A stretch of DNA of 64,000 nt, from contig NW_019091363.1 of NCBI RefSeq assembly GCF_001949145.1, positions 2,700,902 to 2,764,901 on the forward strand. The letters run 5' to 3'. The notes below the pieces were generated by a model that ran no database searches, had not been told where the DNA came from, and saw nothing but the letters and a program-made list of their open reading frames with translations. Shown here piece after piece: positions 36,791 to 51,200 of this stretch; position 1 is the first letter of the stretch, and each line of letters begins with the position of its first letter. The stretch comes from Acanthaster planci. Its lineage: Eukaryota > Echinodermata > Asteroidea > Valvatida > Acanthasteridae. The position numbers were made by a program, and so were the translations under genes.

Positions 36791-39700
36791 GTTTTATTCC
36801 CTACCAGAGAAGAATAATGCTTGAACACTGCCGTGCCTCCCTTCTTTCATTTGTGACAAAGAGTGCTGTATGGCATCACAGATATTGTACACCTTGGCAA
36901 CCAGCTTGGAAGGTAAATAAGGCCAAGTCTAAATCTGCTGCTTTGGACTGTGGCTTAAGTTTTTGATGTTGAAACATTACAGCGAGTAGCCATAGCCATA
37001 AACCAAAATCAATGTGCCATGCAAAGCCTAACCATTACTAACACTTGTGCCGCACTAACTATACTGGTTCCTGATTGCATTTTGTGCAGGGGCTTAGAAG
37101 CCAGAAACAGACTGTATGCAGTTCCTTGAAGTTTTTGTTCCCTCTGTCCTGAACACAGTTCTGAGCTGTTACAATGTCTCTTTGATGGCATATATATTCA
37201 AACGGGCAAAAGGCTCACACAATGGTACTCGGATACGGAGAACAACAGACATTTAGATTGTAGTCCACGTTTAAAATGGCAAAGTAAATATTGAACTCAC
37301 TGCTACGGATTATTCGCACTTGTTAATTTCAGCAATTAGAACTTTAAAGGTTGGGAACCAAATATTAGTAGTTTAACCTTTCGAAGTGCTTTAACCTAAA
37401 AGTGGCTGGCTACTTGCTCCAAGGTTGGTTACCCAAATATCCACAATATCTGTGTCTGACATGACAAACTTCAACCCAGTTGGATTCATTTTAGTTTCAT
37501 GAGCTCAAAATGTTTAAAATAAAAACAGAAGTAGAGCCATCAATTTTTTTTTCAAATAAACTCTTAAGACCTGTCTTGATACTGGGTTGTAGGTTGAATA
37601 CACACTCTCTCACATGCGGGCTTTCATTAACCAAAGAAACTGAATTCATTGTGAAAAACATTCAAAGCAAGCTCTCTGCATGTAACAGTGCTGATAATGG
37701 GCACCGGAACCAACTAGATTGAACAGGTTGACACTGGCCGGCGCTGGATCTAAGTGGACCCTGGTGCTGTCCTGTTTGACCTTTGCATCTGTATGTTGCC
37801 ATAATGACAAAAACTATTCGGAAATTATCAGCCCCTCCCTCCCCCCTTTCCAAGTTTTATGTGCAGCTCTTACGACCCCCAAAACTAAGAAACAAATTAA
37901 TACTTAATTTTAATTACTTTTTTTGACCTTTACCCGACTTATATTAATAAACACTGTATACTCAGTGCTTGTGCGAGAGCTTCCGAACAAATTCACAAGC
38001 TTACTTAAAGGGCAAAAACCCGTAATTAAAATTAACATTTCCCCGACGCAAAGTACATTTTGAAATTAATACTTTATAATAAAGTGCCTTGCTAACTGCT
38101 AACAACTCTTTTTGAAATAAAGCATTTATTTTTTTTTCAATTAACAAAAATTTCCTCTGCCTCTTGTTAACTCATGTATTAAACGATGAAAACTAGCAGG
38201 GGGTGCTTCCTCGCGTTAAAAAGAGGTTTACAGCCAGACTACAAAAGTAACACCGCTTTAAAATCAGGCTGTGTCGTTTTCCTTTTTTCTTTTTTTTTTT
38301 GAGGGAATGTTTTTCAGGATAGGAACACATACTAAAGCTTCAACCTATTCTCAGAAGAGTTTTGTTTCTGTGGCAATGTGCAGTGTTTGATATGATTGGT
38401 CAAACAAGCAGTACCTGGGTGACGGGCTTAGCCAGCGTGTGAAGGTACCTGTATACTGCAAGCTACCTGTCCAACCTATGCAAACTGAAGCTGAGATTAT
38501 AAAGGGGGTTTCCCAAATCTAAGCTTCATCTGCATACATGGCTTTGTCTGATTTTCTCACCCTTTGGTCTTTGGAGTTTACAGCTCAATAACATCGAGAT
38601 TTTGCAGAGGAGGTTTGAAATGTATGGTCTCGACCCAAAGATGGAAGTATATTAATTTAGATGCTGTATGTGTTACAATTTGAATTGATATGTGGGGATG
38701 AAGCCTTTTGACAGAGACGAAGCTGAAGATTTGAGAACTTGTGTCAGTTCCAGTGAGAAGAGACACAAGATGGCAGATGAAATGGGTGGATAGTAGATCG
38801 ATTCATTAAGTCCCACCCCGTTGAACATATGGGCATCAACATGTTCCTCCCAACTACCGCACCACGAGCTCCTGAAGTACATGTCAGGTGTAAGTGCACC
38901 TTACTTGGACTTTTAGTATAGCAGTTTGATTTAGCAATCACGGCTGTAATCGTATGGGTTAATTGGATCCATTTACCGGGAAATGAAGTCGTTGGGGCGA
39001 TTCATATAAAGAGTGACCTGTAAAATTGGAATATAAGAGGGGACTGAGGGTTGTCAGAAATGAAATCTAAGTTTAAGGAGAACATTACAGTTTTCAGTTA
39101 TACATTGGGCAGAGAAGACTGTGACATTTTTAGGCTCTATATGGAATTACTCAGGGTCATAACCCATCCCACAAATAAACCTTCCAGCATTACACCTTGG
39201 ACAATTAGTCCTCTCACCATCGCTCCACCCGTTCGTTGGTGTTTCAAGTAATAATCATCAATGTCATTAAATAAATCCCAACATGTTAATGTACAGTTGT
39301 AGCGAAGGATTGTTACTTGTCAGGAACTAATAGCCTTTGACCGTCCTTTCTTTGTTTAAACAGCCATCTTTGCTCTGTGTTCAACCTTATGATGATTTAA
39401 TACAATGTTTAAGTAAGGTAAGGTTGGGAAAACGCCCTAGTATTTGTGTGCACAATTATGTGTAATAGAAACAAAAATACCAAAATGAAGAACAAGCATC
39501 AAAGTAACTATAAAACATTAAAAAAATCCTAACGCGAAATCAGGAATTAAGATATTTAGTAAATTATGCAGAGTCGATAAAATTAGTGCGATACTTGTAA
39601 CATTAAAGGTCAGATTTCACTCACAGTTAAGATCGGGTTGATGTTGAACTTGAAAAACTTCCACATTTATTCTAAGCAATACCACCCACAAGTATGATTG

Positions 39701-41379
39701 TAACCCGTTCTACTATAACTCCTAATAACAGATTTCGTATTTATTTAAGCTGTTAACTTTCAAATGTTATATTGAAAAACGAAGTAAATGTGACTGGAAG
39801 TCAATCAACAGTTTGTTTGATATGTTAGCCCCTCCTACCTTTTGGGCGAAGTTATCAACCCTATTGTGTAAATATACATGCTTGCTACGATCATACAAGG
39901 ACCACTGGCTTTATAAACATGTCCTTGTATGTGGTACGTATACATGAGTTTAATTGTGTGAGCCCAGATGTCGTATGTCATGAAGTGGCTCAGCCAAAGC
40001 AATTGGGCCACTTCCTCAGCAAAACTATCTGGTTAGTCGAAAGAACAAGGCTTATTAAGTGGTTCTTCTCTGCTTAGCACATAGTATGTTAAGCAACACT
40101 TCTTTTTAGCTGCTACACGGTGATAATATTGAGTTACGCACTGTACTACTGTGTAGCTTTCATCTAATAAAAAGTAGTGTTTATAAATCTTCACGGAGTA
40201 GATTACCGATCTTGATTGGACGATTCGAGATTAACCTGCGATATGCACGTGACTACGCCCAGTAACCGGTCAGCGTAATGGATCGGGAGGGGTTTTTACA
40301 GGTGTGCACACAGTACATGCACGTATCCACGTGATCCCGCCTTGCGAAGCCATTGTAAATCCCATTACATGTGTAAAATACATATATAGCGAGATATGGG
40401 ACGGAGAGACCCCCCTTGTGTTGGTCATTATTTCACTGGAATCTGAGGAACTCTTTTTAGACATCTTGGGGGATGTGTTTGGGTGGCAATAGTCTAGAGT
40501 GTGTATAGCGATTGGACATGTTGGGGGGTACCCCTCGGTCTCATTTCTTGCTGGATATAGTAAATCAGTGCACTTTGGATTCTGTCACGCATGCAAGTCA
40601 CTTTATGTGCAATAACTGGAGGGCAGTTGCAGTTTCCGCTGGGGTTATTTCTTACAGAAAGTATTGGTACTGTTCAAGAATTGCATGTTGTGTGGATGAA
40701 AATCAGTACTTGTTTGGTTCATATTGTAACGTAGGGCTTCAAAGTTATTAACAACTTTTACTTCTAAATGGCAAGCAAGTTTCGTCGTTTAAATGCTTGA
40801 AGTATTGTAGCATCTTATTCAACTGGAATAGTGGTGTAAGCTGTTAAGTATTGAAGTTCCAATGGTATTACATTGCATGGCGTTGAACAAACGCACATTT
40901 CTATGCATTACTAGATGGATTGTACCTTAAAATGTGTCGTAAAAAGGTGAAGTTGAAAAGATTATCAGAAATAAATTTCTGTATTTATGTGATAAGTTGC
41001 CGAAGAATGTCTGAGCTAAATGAAATGAAATCTACAAAATAAATGTGCTCTACCTTCTACTGTTGTCTGTTTCTTTTTAACTGTAATTTTGCTCTGCCTT
41101 GAATCATTATTAATTATAATGTGCATGCCATGTAATGTCTCATCATCGCTTCCACTTGTCCGCAGTATTTGAGACATTAAAAAAATCTCCAGCCTGACCC
41201 CCCTCCACTGGAAAAATTCCTTGATCCGCCTGCTCCCATTGAACCTTTTTACAGCGAATCCTGTCATTCGTAATTGTTGCATTTTCACAAAAGTTGTGGG
41301 AGCAATGGACACACAAGGCATAACAGCTCAGGCTTGCTTCTTGTTCTCTACCGTCTACTATTCAATGAGCACGTGTCGC
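36791..41379. other. Intergenic DNA
   Basis: AT-rich sequence with no supported coding exon, no tRNA and no clear repeat structure beyond short poly-T tracts (38140, 38290). Confidence 0.6.
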
Positions 41380-41880
41380 GCCTGTGAGCTCCATCCATTG
41401 AGTGCTCGACAAAAGTACCAAAATGCGTCACGCAAATTTCACTGGACGAGCTAATCGAATGCGCCACCTCGCGTGCAGTCGGGGTGGGTAACGGACGAGC
41501 TCGCAGCCCATGAGCTGAGGGCGGGATGGTGGGGACGAGTGCAGAAATCGAGTGATTTTTTCCTCGTATTCAAAGACAGCAAAGTGCGCCGATGATACGT
41601 ACCACTCTGTTGGCGTGACACCCGCGATCGTCATCGGAGCCCTGGGAACAATGAAGTAACATTTCGCGCGGGACCATTTCGAATTCGTTTGCGTCGTTTT
41701 TCTGGCTGTGTGGTGGGAGGTCCACTGACGACACGTTTAACTTTTCATCGTTTTAGCTGTTTGTTTATCCGTTTTTAATTGTAATTTCTTAAGTTAGCAA
41801 TGCTGAACTGAAGCTGGAAACCGCAGGGACAAGGCTGAGTGTCAGAGTGAAGGTAGTCAGCTAGGCAAATGTTTCGTTGG
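41380..41880 (+). promoter_or_regulatory. CpG-rich island, candidate promoter and first exon
   Basis: About 340 bases (41380-41720) are much richer in CG dinucleotides than the flanks (CACGTGTCGCGCC, GAGGGCGGGATGG, TTTCGCGCGGGACC). They contain GC-box-like GGGCGGG and many CG steps. Downstream, 5'-leader-like sequence ends in a donor candidate GAGTGAAG|GTAGTC near 41851. No ORF of note follows, so this could be a noncoding first exon of an unidentified plus-strand transcript. It could also start on the other strand. Confidence 0.35.
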
Positions 41881-44800
41881 TAATTTTCTTTTGGCTAGGC
41901 TTGTTGAGTGATGTACCCTCAGCTAGCTGGTCAGTGCTATACGCTCACTTGGCGCAGCTAGCCCCTCATTCGACACACAAATTTGAATTTTCCACCTCTG
42001 TAGCGTTGTGCCTTGCAAGAGAAAAAAGTTGACTTTTCGCCCCTAGTACCGCCGTGCAGGAGCCATAGGCCAATGTTTACCTCAGGATACATTGTAAGTG
42101 AAATTTCATTAGACTCCAAATTCTGATTCAAAAATCGTACTCACTGCTACAAAGTTTGGATGAAATTTTATTTTGGCTCGATTTTCCTTTTTTTTTTGAT
42201 CTGAAGTGCAAAATGAAATTTGTTAAATATGCCCAAAATATGATAAGTTTCTAAATCTTTTGGTTGAGTACGCAAGTGAACGAAAAAAAATAGAATTTAT
42301 GAACTTTAAAGAACGTCTTATAAATGCTTATAAAAATATGGGATTTTAAAATTTTTACAAGTAAACCAAATTGAGGAATACTCGGCTAAATTCTTGGTCA
42401 GTTGTTTATACACCACCGATTTTGAACTACAGACACTGAAATTGTTCACAAAGGTCCAACAGCATGTTATTATAGGTTATCCTCTTAGTATTTAACCAAA
42501 TGAGTTCAAGGTTTTTTCAAGAGGTTTGTCAACAATGTATGAGGAAATACAAGTGAAAATTAAAGAGCCCCACCCATGGGTGCAATAAACTAGTTACAAG
42601 TATAGTAGGACGGAGGCACTATTTACCACAATTCGACGCTTGTTTGTTACGTAATTCTCCCCGTCTTCTAGTGCCATTGGCTCTGTTTTTGTCTATCATT
42701 TCTGTCTTCTTTGTGCGGGTCATGATGTTGCATTTTGCAGGAGGTCAGTTGGGCTCAGTCTTCCCTTTGGGGTCTATATCTCGTTAGTTGCCAGAGGCTG
42801 TTGTGGATCTATTGATAATGGACCACTGTCATTTAAGATGTGCCAGGAAGAATATGAGAACTGCCTGTGTTGGGGAATGTAGTGGGCAAGGTAAGCCTGA
42901 TGGGTTCGACCTTGGGTGTAGGGGACCCTTTGATTGATGAAATATGATGGATCTCGTGTCTTGACTTGATGTGTTCTGAATCTGTTGTTTTGTGATGCTG
43001 TCTTTGCATATTGAAGTTTTTTTCCTGCAAGAATCTTGCTTGCTGATACAAGCTTGCTGTACTGGGTTGCTGATGGCAGGCAACACAATCTTTGGGTGTA
43101 GGAAGGATAGAGTTGTCGAGATACCAATTTGTGTGTGCTGGTATCTTTAGTAAACTCAGGGGGTTGAAGATGTCGTTGCACTGTTATGGGACCTTGACTC
43201 TGGAGACAAGATTCATCTTCTGTTCCTGACCAATGTTGTGCTAGATGCTGCTGTGACCTGGTTGAAATCTCCTGGGAACTACTGTAGATTCAGGTGCTTT
43301 GTGATGAAGCAATGAGTTACTGTACCAAAGACAATCTCTTGGTGTCGGATCTATAAAGGCGATGACATCCTACATGATGATGTTTACTGGAACTGCAGAA
43401 ATCCCAGAGGCTGCCAAATTTATCTGTCTGTCTATTGGAAGGTGAACAGAAGGATGCAGGTGGACTGGAGTTTAATTGTGAATCTAGTACAGAGGGAAGG
43501 CTTTTCAAATTCATGAAAGGAGTTATCATGTTGGAGTCTTCGGCAATGAGGCTGACTTCCCTCATGGGGACATCGATGAATGCCTCTTTGTCCCTGGAGG
43601 CTGCATCAAGGTTGATCATTATACAGTTGGGATCTGGTATGATGTGGTTCATTGGGGTATCAATTTATCCACCATTGACATCCAATTAACATCCTCCTAA
43701 CATCATTTTAATGCTAACACATCACTATCACTTGTATCATCACTAACATCACTCACATCAGTAACATCAGTTGCTTGTAACTGATAAATACTATCACTAG
43801 TTATCCCAGCAGCAGCATGAGCGATTTCAATGCATTCTTGGTATTTAGTGGCATCCCCACAATTATATGATGCCTTAATGACAACTCCCATGAATGTGAA
43901 GTCTTCCTTCTGAACCAGAAACCTCCCCCCTTTCATCCACATCCCACTGTCCTCCATCTAGTGGACAAATCAGTTCTTCGGGCAAACTCTGGAATTTCCT
44001 CAGGGCTACCTACATGTATACCTACATGTAGTTCCAGTGACATCGTCATGTAGGAGTTCAATTGGCAACACTGCTTTTGTGGTTCTGAGAGCAATAGGCT
44101 ATCTATGGTTTAGGGATGACATTGTCGTTTCATCTCTCGACATAAGATTTGCAGCAATTCCCAAGATACTTCAGCTGGAAACATAGCAGCAGCTGGTTCA
44201 CCTGGGATCAGTTACAGAGTTGTTGAATCTTCCTCCCAGATGTTAAGGTCTCTAAAACAGTCTGGCAGCACCCTCAGTCTCTTTTTTTTGCCAGAAACCC
44301 ACACACATGAATCGACATCTCTACAGCTAGTCTCTTCCATGCCTTTAGATGAACTTGTCTGCCACCAGCATTTCAGTTTGGTGGGCTTGCATCAGTGAAC
44401 AAGATCCTTTCTGGTTACAACTTTTCTGTCGGGGCAACATTCCAACACAACATATTCAGGGCTTGCTTGTTGGATTGAGACTGAGATCCTGACTCCTTCA
44501 TTGGCTGAAGAGTCTTGTACACTTTTTCAAGGTTTACCCAACAAGTGTGCCTTATCTACTACAGTACACTTCCCATAACATCAGAGCAGCATCATGTGCC
44601 AACAAGATCTGCAACATCCTAGGGCATGTAAGACCTCAAGACAACCCAGTAGATCACCAGCAAATGTGACAGGGCCTAGGCGCTTTTAATATGAGGCCTA
44701 CAGGGACCTATAACTGGCATCAGAAGAAAAACATGAAACATGTGGCAGATGCATTCTGAGTCACACATATAGGTTACCAAAAAGCAAGTGTGCCAGGTCA

Positions 44801-47800
44801 ATTTTACATTGAACATCTGACCGTGCAAGAGGTTCATTTTTAGAAATTCATTTGGCCCAAAACTTGGTAGAAAAAAATCTCAATGTGCAAGAATAGCTTA
44901 ATGATTGGCATCCTTGTAGATCCTTCTAGTATACGAGTAATTACCACTCTGCTTTTTAACCTAAAGATACCTTGCCTTTTTACAGTCTGTTCATGTGCTA
45001 TACTTTAAAGCCCATTCTTGCAACATTGTTTTGCTTGCCACAGTTATCCCAGTTTAATCTTAATTGTCATACGTTGCCATTTTCTTGCTAGAGAATGTCC
45101 AAATCTTGGAAATTCCCCCCTCGCGTGCACCTGTTTCTGCTGCATTGCAATGTTCTTATCATGGGATATGCTCAGATCATGCCTTATAATCTTGCATGAC
45201 CATAATTATACATTGCTTGCCATGTAGGCATGTGGAATGGTGAAAAGTGGTCCAAACCTTGTGCCAGCTTCCACCAGACAAACATGTCAGAAAGAGACTA
45301 CTCAATGCCAGTCAAGCTGAAACCGTTTGTATTTTTAGATTGTCGTTGGGAACAGTAGATATACATGTACATGTATACACTGTTAGTGTGAAGTTGGCTG
45401 TTGTGGTTGGAGTAATAATAAGTCTCGTATATCCTTAGCGCTTCCTGCATGCAGTTTGTCACATTCCCCTTGTTTCGGCTATATTATAAAAATCAGTTAC
45501 AGTTAATGGTACACGTATGTTAAATTTGGCATTTAAGCCATTATGATGAATGCCACAGCAAGGAGTACAGTGTTGTTTCCCTTCAACCTGTTGTGCTGGA
45601 TACCGGACACTCTGTTGAAAGCCATTCATCACTCATCTATAGTGATGCAGCAATGCAGACTTCACCTTTACGCCTCCAATCACTTTCTATGTGACGGGTA
45701 CATAGGGTGAGTTACAACTGTTTTCCTTATAAATCTACCGTATTGTACATTGAAACTTCCTGTCGGCGTTTGATTTAGATAAAGATTGTCAGAGAAGTTT
45801 GAATCGGAGAAAGCAAGCCAATAAGCATGAAAAGCAGATTTTTTTATCCCTGCAGATATTTATGAAAGAGCTGTCACATCAGGGCAACTTCAGTTTAAGT
45901 ACCTATAATGTTGTGATATTTTGCATTTTTACTGGTGAAAATTTGAAACTCGATTCTGAAAACTGAAAGTGGTTGATTTTAAACCAAAGTGGAGTGTACC
46001 AATTTTTTATATACAGTTGCATGTATCTTTAGGCATGTAATGCCTCAGTCTATGAAAACATTTGAAATTTGGATAAAATAAAGACAAGGTTCTTTTTTTT
46101 TTTTTTTTTTTTTGCTTAATTTAAGGACAGGCTCTTTTTAAACGCTCATGGGTGACGTGTTCAGTTATTGTTTGTTGGCTTAACCAATATGGTTTGGATG
46201 CAGTTGGTGGAAGAAAGTTTTACTATTGTTTGAATTAGCCTAAAGGAATAAATGTCTGAGAATAAGACATTAATTATTGCCTGCTTGCTGAAATTTGAAT
46301 GTGTCATTCATGGTTGGAACCTCTTGTCATGAAATATATCAAAGGCAAGATATGCATGCATGTGGCCAACTTTCCGAAGCACACAGCCAAAATGCCATCA
46401 GTATCTCTAATGATTACTGAGATACTAGTAGGGTTATTTGTATTTGAAATGTCTGTAATTTTGTACTGTATTTTGTAACCGCAACAACGATTTTGCAATT
46501 GGGTGTAATATTTACTACCACATAAGGCAGGCCGTGCACAGACTCCACAGACTTCTTTGTCTTTACAAAACATTTAGGGATTTACACCTAGCTGCTTGTC
46601 TGCCAGTGGTGCTTTTGAAAAGCACACATGTACCTGTACGCCAGTCAGTAGTCCCTGTGCATGTCTATGCAGAATTGTCAGATAACTTTTATGTGTCCTC
46701 TGATGCAAACCAGTGCTGGAGACAGCATGATGCATTTCTGAGAGACCATTCCCTGGTCAAGGGTTCACCAAGGCATATAGCTTCAGCTCCCACACCGCTC
46801 CTAACTTGCTCAATGGACATGATGGAGAGGAGACTCATCTTGGCTTGCTACTTTCAACATGTTTCCAGTATCCCGCTGAATTTAAGTGCTCACCATCATC
46901 GGCGAAACAAAGGCAGACTGTATGAACTTTTCCAGTCGGGTTCTTGCATGCATTCAAAGTCTATATATTCTAGAATTAAATTGGTTGTGTGTACGCAGCG
47001 TGCCCGCGTTGAACGCGCATAAACTTGCATGCCTACATGTGCGATATGATTTGCAAATGATTGTCAGTTTCATGTAAAAACACGCCCTCTTTTCTTCCCA
47101 CTTGGAGCAGATAATGAATGGGAGGTTGAATATAATGTACATATATGACTGGTTGTATTTTCTGATACATGGCTGGAAAAAAAAGTCCAGTACAAGACTG
47201 ACGCGTATGTTTTAGTATACCATTCACAAAATGTTTTTCCTTAAGTGCCCCTGTCCAGTGTTCCTATGTACATGTGTCGTATTATCCGGCCGGGCTGCCG
47301 GATAGGTGTCTGCGCCGCAAGCGCAAGGTTCTCACTGATACGACCGCGATTAACGGACGACGACTCTGTCTCTGTTGTTTACTCTACAACTGACGAAATC
47401 TTTATTGAAGCTCTCCTCAATAAAATAGGGTTAACGGACTGATTGGATATGGGTCGACAGGCCGACGGACGGACAGACCCCTGTAATATTAGGAAAATAA
47501 CACAATTACTTACATGTACAGTAGATAATACACTTGCACAACCTGCATGGTGCAAACACTGTGCACACCCACTGGTAGTAAAAAGTCATGGGTCATACAC
47601 AGTGGTTGGAGTGTATAGCCTTGAGTTCTTGTTATAACCAAAACACAGCTGTTAAACCGTTTGGACCACTGAAGGAATGCGACCAATTACACAACACTTT
47701 CTTTGGGTAGTTTTCACACAACACATCATAAAATGACTTAGCGCACAAGTAGAACCTCTCAATCTGTGTTGGTGAGCATATACTAACTTTCCAATCTGGC

Positions 47801-47878
47801 ATACAAAATCATGTAAAAACAGTTGCAAAAGTCAGAGTGTGAAACTGCTTTGAATATAAATATGCAATATAATTCTGG
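41881..47878. other. Intergenic DNA with a degraded ORF and a GC hairpin patch
   Basis: No intact gene is recognised. It contains a broken minus-strand frame (43703-44000), a 23-base T run near 46090, TACATGTA clusters (45361, 44010) and a GC-rich hairpin patch at 47275-47470. The 162-codon frame at 46534-47022 has no family or splice support. Confidence 0.55.
43703..44000 (-). pseudogene. Degraded minus-strand coding remnant, family unknown
   Basis: An 84-codon frame reads FTFMGVVIKASYNCGDATKY followed by an Ala-rich helix and a DVSDVSDDTSDSD acidic tail. Just upstream, a different frame reads EELICPLDGGQWDVDERG, so the protein-like text crosses frames, as in a decayed gene or transposon. 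I do not recognise it. Confidence 0.3.
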
Positions 47879-48255
47879 NNNNNNNNNNNNNNNNNNNNNN
47901 NNNNNNNNNNNNNNNNNNNNNNNNNNNNNNNNNNNNNNNNNNNNNNNNNNNNNNNNNNNNNNNNNNNNNNNNNNNNNNNNNNNNNNNNNNNNNNNNNNNN
48001 NNNNNNNNNNNNNNNNNNNNNNNNNNNNNNNNNNNNNNNNNNNNNNNNNNNNNNNNNNNNNNNNNNNNNNNNNNNNNNNNNNNNNNNNNNNNNNNNNNNN
48101 NNNNNNNNNNNNNNNNNNNNNNNNNNNNNNNNNNNNNNNNNNNNNNNNNNNNNNNNNNNNNNNNNNNNNNNNNNNNNNNNNNNNNNNNNNNNNNNNNNNN
48201 NNNNNNNNNNNNNNNNNNNNNNNNNNNNNNNNNNNNNNNNNNNNNNNNNNNNNNN
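47879..48255. other. Assembly gap (377 Ns)
   Basis: Unsequenced bases. Open frames that appear to run through the gap are artefacts. Confidence 1.
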
Positions 48256-51200
48256 TATCATGACCTCCACCATTGCATACCACAGATAGTTCCGTTTGGG
48301 TTGTATAAGGTTGGAAAGTATCCCGGGAACGAGGAGAGCAGAATAAGAAATGTAAGATATTAAACCCACACAAATTATATGTTTTTCCATTTCCTGACAC
48401 GTGTGCAACAGGTTAGTGCTGGATGAATGTTCAACTGTTAGAAATTGCTTGCAGAAAACTACACTGAAGTAGCTTGCTGTCTTTACACTGATTGGGTACT
48501 ACTTCAAAGCCTTTACACATGTCTCATGTGTCACCAAGGTTTTGCGATGATTTATTGGAATAAAACTGGTGTTGTGAGTGAGCAATCTATGAAGAATCAT
48601 TTGGAAAGGAAAGTCATCACTACAATGACGAATCATAAGTTTACTCAGTGTCGAGGCTTCTCATCACTGCGTTTGTCCCTTCTTGGTCCATAATCTTTGC
48701 AAAAAGACTCAGTCTGGTGCCACTGGCACAAAATGGTAAATCTTGCATCTATGTTTTGAAACTGGTTTCATTTGTAGTCTGTTTTATTCTCCTGTGTAGC
48801 GTAGTTTCTCCAACAACCAGCCTTTGGTCTTTAGCAATTTAGTTTGGTGTTTATATAATGTACATGTATACTTCAGGTAAAACAGTCTTTATGCCCAACT
48901 ACTGACCAACCATTGAAAGACTGTTTTGTGTAAATTATTTTTTCCCTTTTTTACGTACTTGAAACAACTTTCATCATGCAAATCTGTAAGTTAAAAAGGA
49001 TGTCTGCTTTATTACAGATTCGGTGGAATGTACCTTGAAAGTACCTGTATTCTGTTGAAGTGCAAAAATTCAATTTGTAAAATAGATTCAAAATATTTTC
49101 CTTCTTAAACAGTTGAATAATAATTCTTCTGCCTTACAGAGAATTTCTACAGGTATTTAACTCTCATTTTCCCCACTTCCGCGTAAACACTGAGCATATG
49201 TTGATGTGATTGAGTGCTGAAGACCAAATTTTCAGGTTATGACTTTTACTCTCAGTAAAAGTTAGCTTTCATAGAATTGACCCAACCTCCTCAACACACT
49301 GGTAGTAACAGAAATATGAAAGCTTTCATCAAATGAGCTGGTGCCCATTTACACCCTTAATTACGGTACCCCGTTGAAGTGAACAAAAGTCACAGACTTG
49401 TGATGTGTCCATCATAATATTGCCTAGAAATTATACAAAGGAAGAAAGATATTGACTGGATCGAGATTTGAATCTGTGACTCTAAGAACTCGGATCGAAA
49501 CTAAAGCAATAATTGACTGTGCTGGAGGTTGCAGGTTTATGTAAGCTCCAAGTCTGTACATGTGCAAGCATTCATTTTTCCTCTACGCATTAAATAAGTA
49601 GTACATGTGCATGTACATGTGCAAGTGCATGTACATGTACTTCTTATTTCATGTGCATGTATATAGTGCTTCTCTTCTGTGGCTTAGTTGCAAATTTATG
49701 TTGTAAACATGCAGCACAGCAAGTCTTATCATTGTAAATATTATTTACTCTATATGTACATGTAGGTGGGTGTTAGGATCATGTGCCAGTTCTTTTCCTA
49801 GAAAAATTATCAGACGTTTTTTAATGAATGGAATTCATGTTGGTGTCATGCTCACTGCTTCTGCTGTTGTTCAATTGCACATTCTTCAGGCACTTGTTTT
49901 AAACATGACCACTGCAAGCCATATCAGTACATTTACATGTATACTCATCACAGTGGTGCTATGAAATGTGCTGGCTTTTTTCCTGACAAAATAGTTATTA
50001 CAAGTTTCTGAATTTTAAGCAGTGGAATGGGAAGACTTTTTGAGATGCTTGGTGGCAGCAAATGTAACGGTTGTTTTGTAGTGTTTCCGTCAATTTTTAT
50101 CTAATTTGCCAAAGTAATGTCAAGTTGGATAGGAAACAATAGGAAAGGGACAATTATATTTGCTGCCACAAGCATCTCAAGAGTCTCCATTTAGGGTTGG
50201 TGTTAATTGTTCAAGGGATGGGTTCATTTTACTCATTTTTGTTCTTGTTATGTTAAACTTTAAATCAATTTAAAATGAATTTTTAAATTGGTTTTCAATT
50301 AATTCTTAATTTGTTGTTATTAAAGTTTTAATTATTTTCTATTTTTTTTTTAGTTTATTTCTTTCGGACTGATGAAGTGAATTTAAAACTTGCAATTTCG
50401 AGGTCTCATGGGCTATAAATGAATTGAAAGAAATTTACCCATCCACAATGAAAGCCAATTCACAAACTAATTTTTGTCACATTAAGGCTTAAAAGGCCAA
50501 GGTACCCATGGCAAAGTTTCCAATATAAGTTGATTAAAGTTTAAGTTGGCTTTTTGAATTGGGTAGTTTGACACATTTCAAATTGGAATATGATATTGAA
50601 TGCCTGATATGTGAAAGGTTCCAGCACAAGTACATGTTTGGAGTCAGATGTGCCTTTAAAGGTGTTGCCAAGCACTTGAGGTTTCCTTTTTTTGTTGGCA
50701 TCAAAAGGACTTCATTTTTGCAAAAGAAAAGGGCTTCAGTTGCTTTTCAGGTTCTTCAACAAAACTTTGGGGATGGGGATCGAACATGATTGTAAGTTTT
50801 GGATATCCACTAAAAGCACTAACAGCTTAATATCAGCTTCAGGTTAATCATAGAAATTTGAAATTTTGAAGTGGTACATCTTGCTCCAAACTCCTGGAAT
50901 CTCGTGTTTAAATTAGTTTCCTCATCAAAAATCAGTTCTGGAATGTAAAATTGAGGGCAGATGTAAGATGCCTTTTCTGTTTATAAACACCTTATTATCA
51001 GCAAGGTGCAAGTATAGGCGCATAATTTGAAACTATAGTGGATATATTGTCATTTTTAAAACAAAAACCCTGAAGTACAAGGCACTTTTTGATGGTTACA
51101 AAATGTGAACAAAATATGGCTGAAGTTCATGTATTTTGTATTTTACAAAACACTTAAAAGCATTTAAATAACTTTTTGAGTGGAATTTTCAGCTGATGAT

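Noticed and set aside
42774-43181. 135-codon minus-strand frame
   Set aside because: Overlapping frames on the same strand are equally open and none resembles a family; likely chance or decayed repeat.
46090-46113. Long T run as a retroposon tail
   Set aside because: No LINE/SINE body or target duplication is visible beside it; a simple homopolymer is sufficient.
46534-47022. 162-codon plus-strand frame
   Set aside because: No recognised domain, no splice or promoter context, irregular His/Cys/Ser-rich composition; length is possible by chance in 64 kb.
47783-48408. Long open frames of about 146-205 codons on both strands
   Set aside because: They run through the 377-base N gap; the apparent openness is an artefact.
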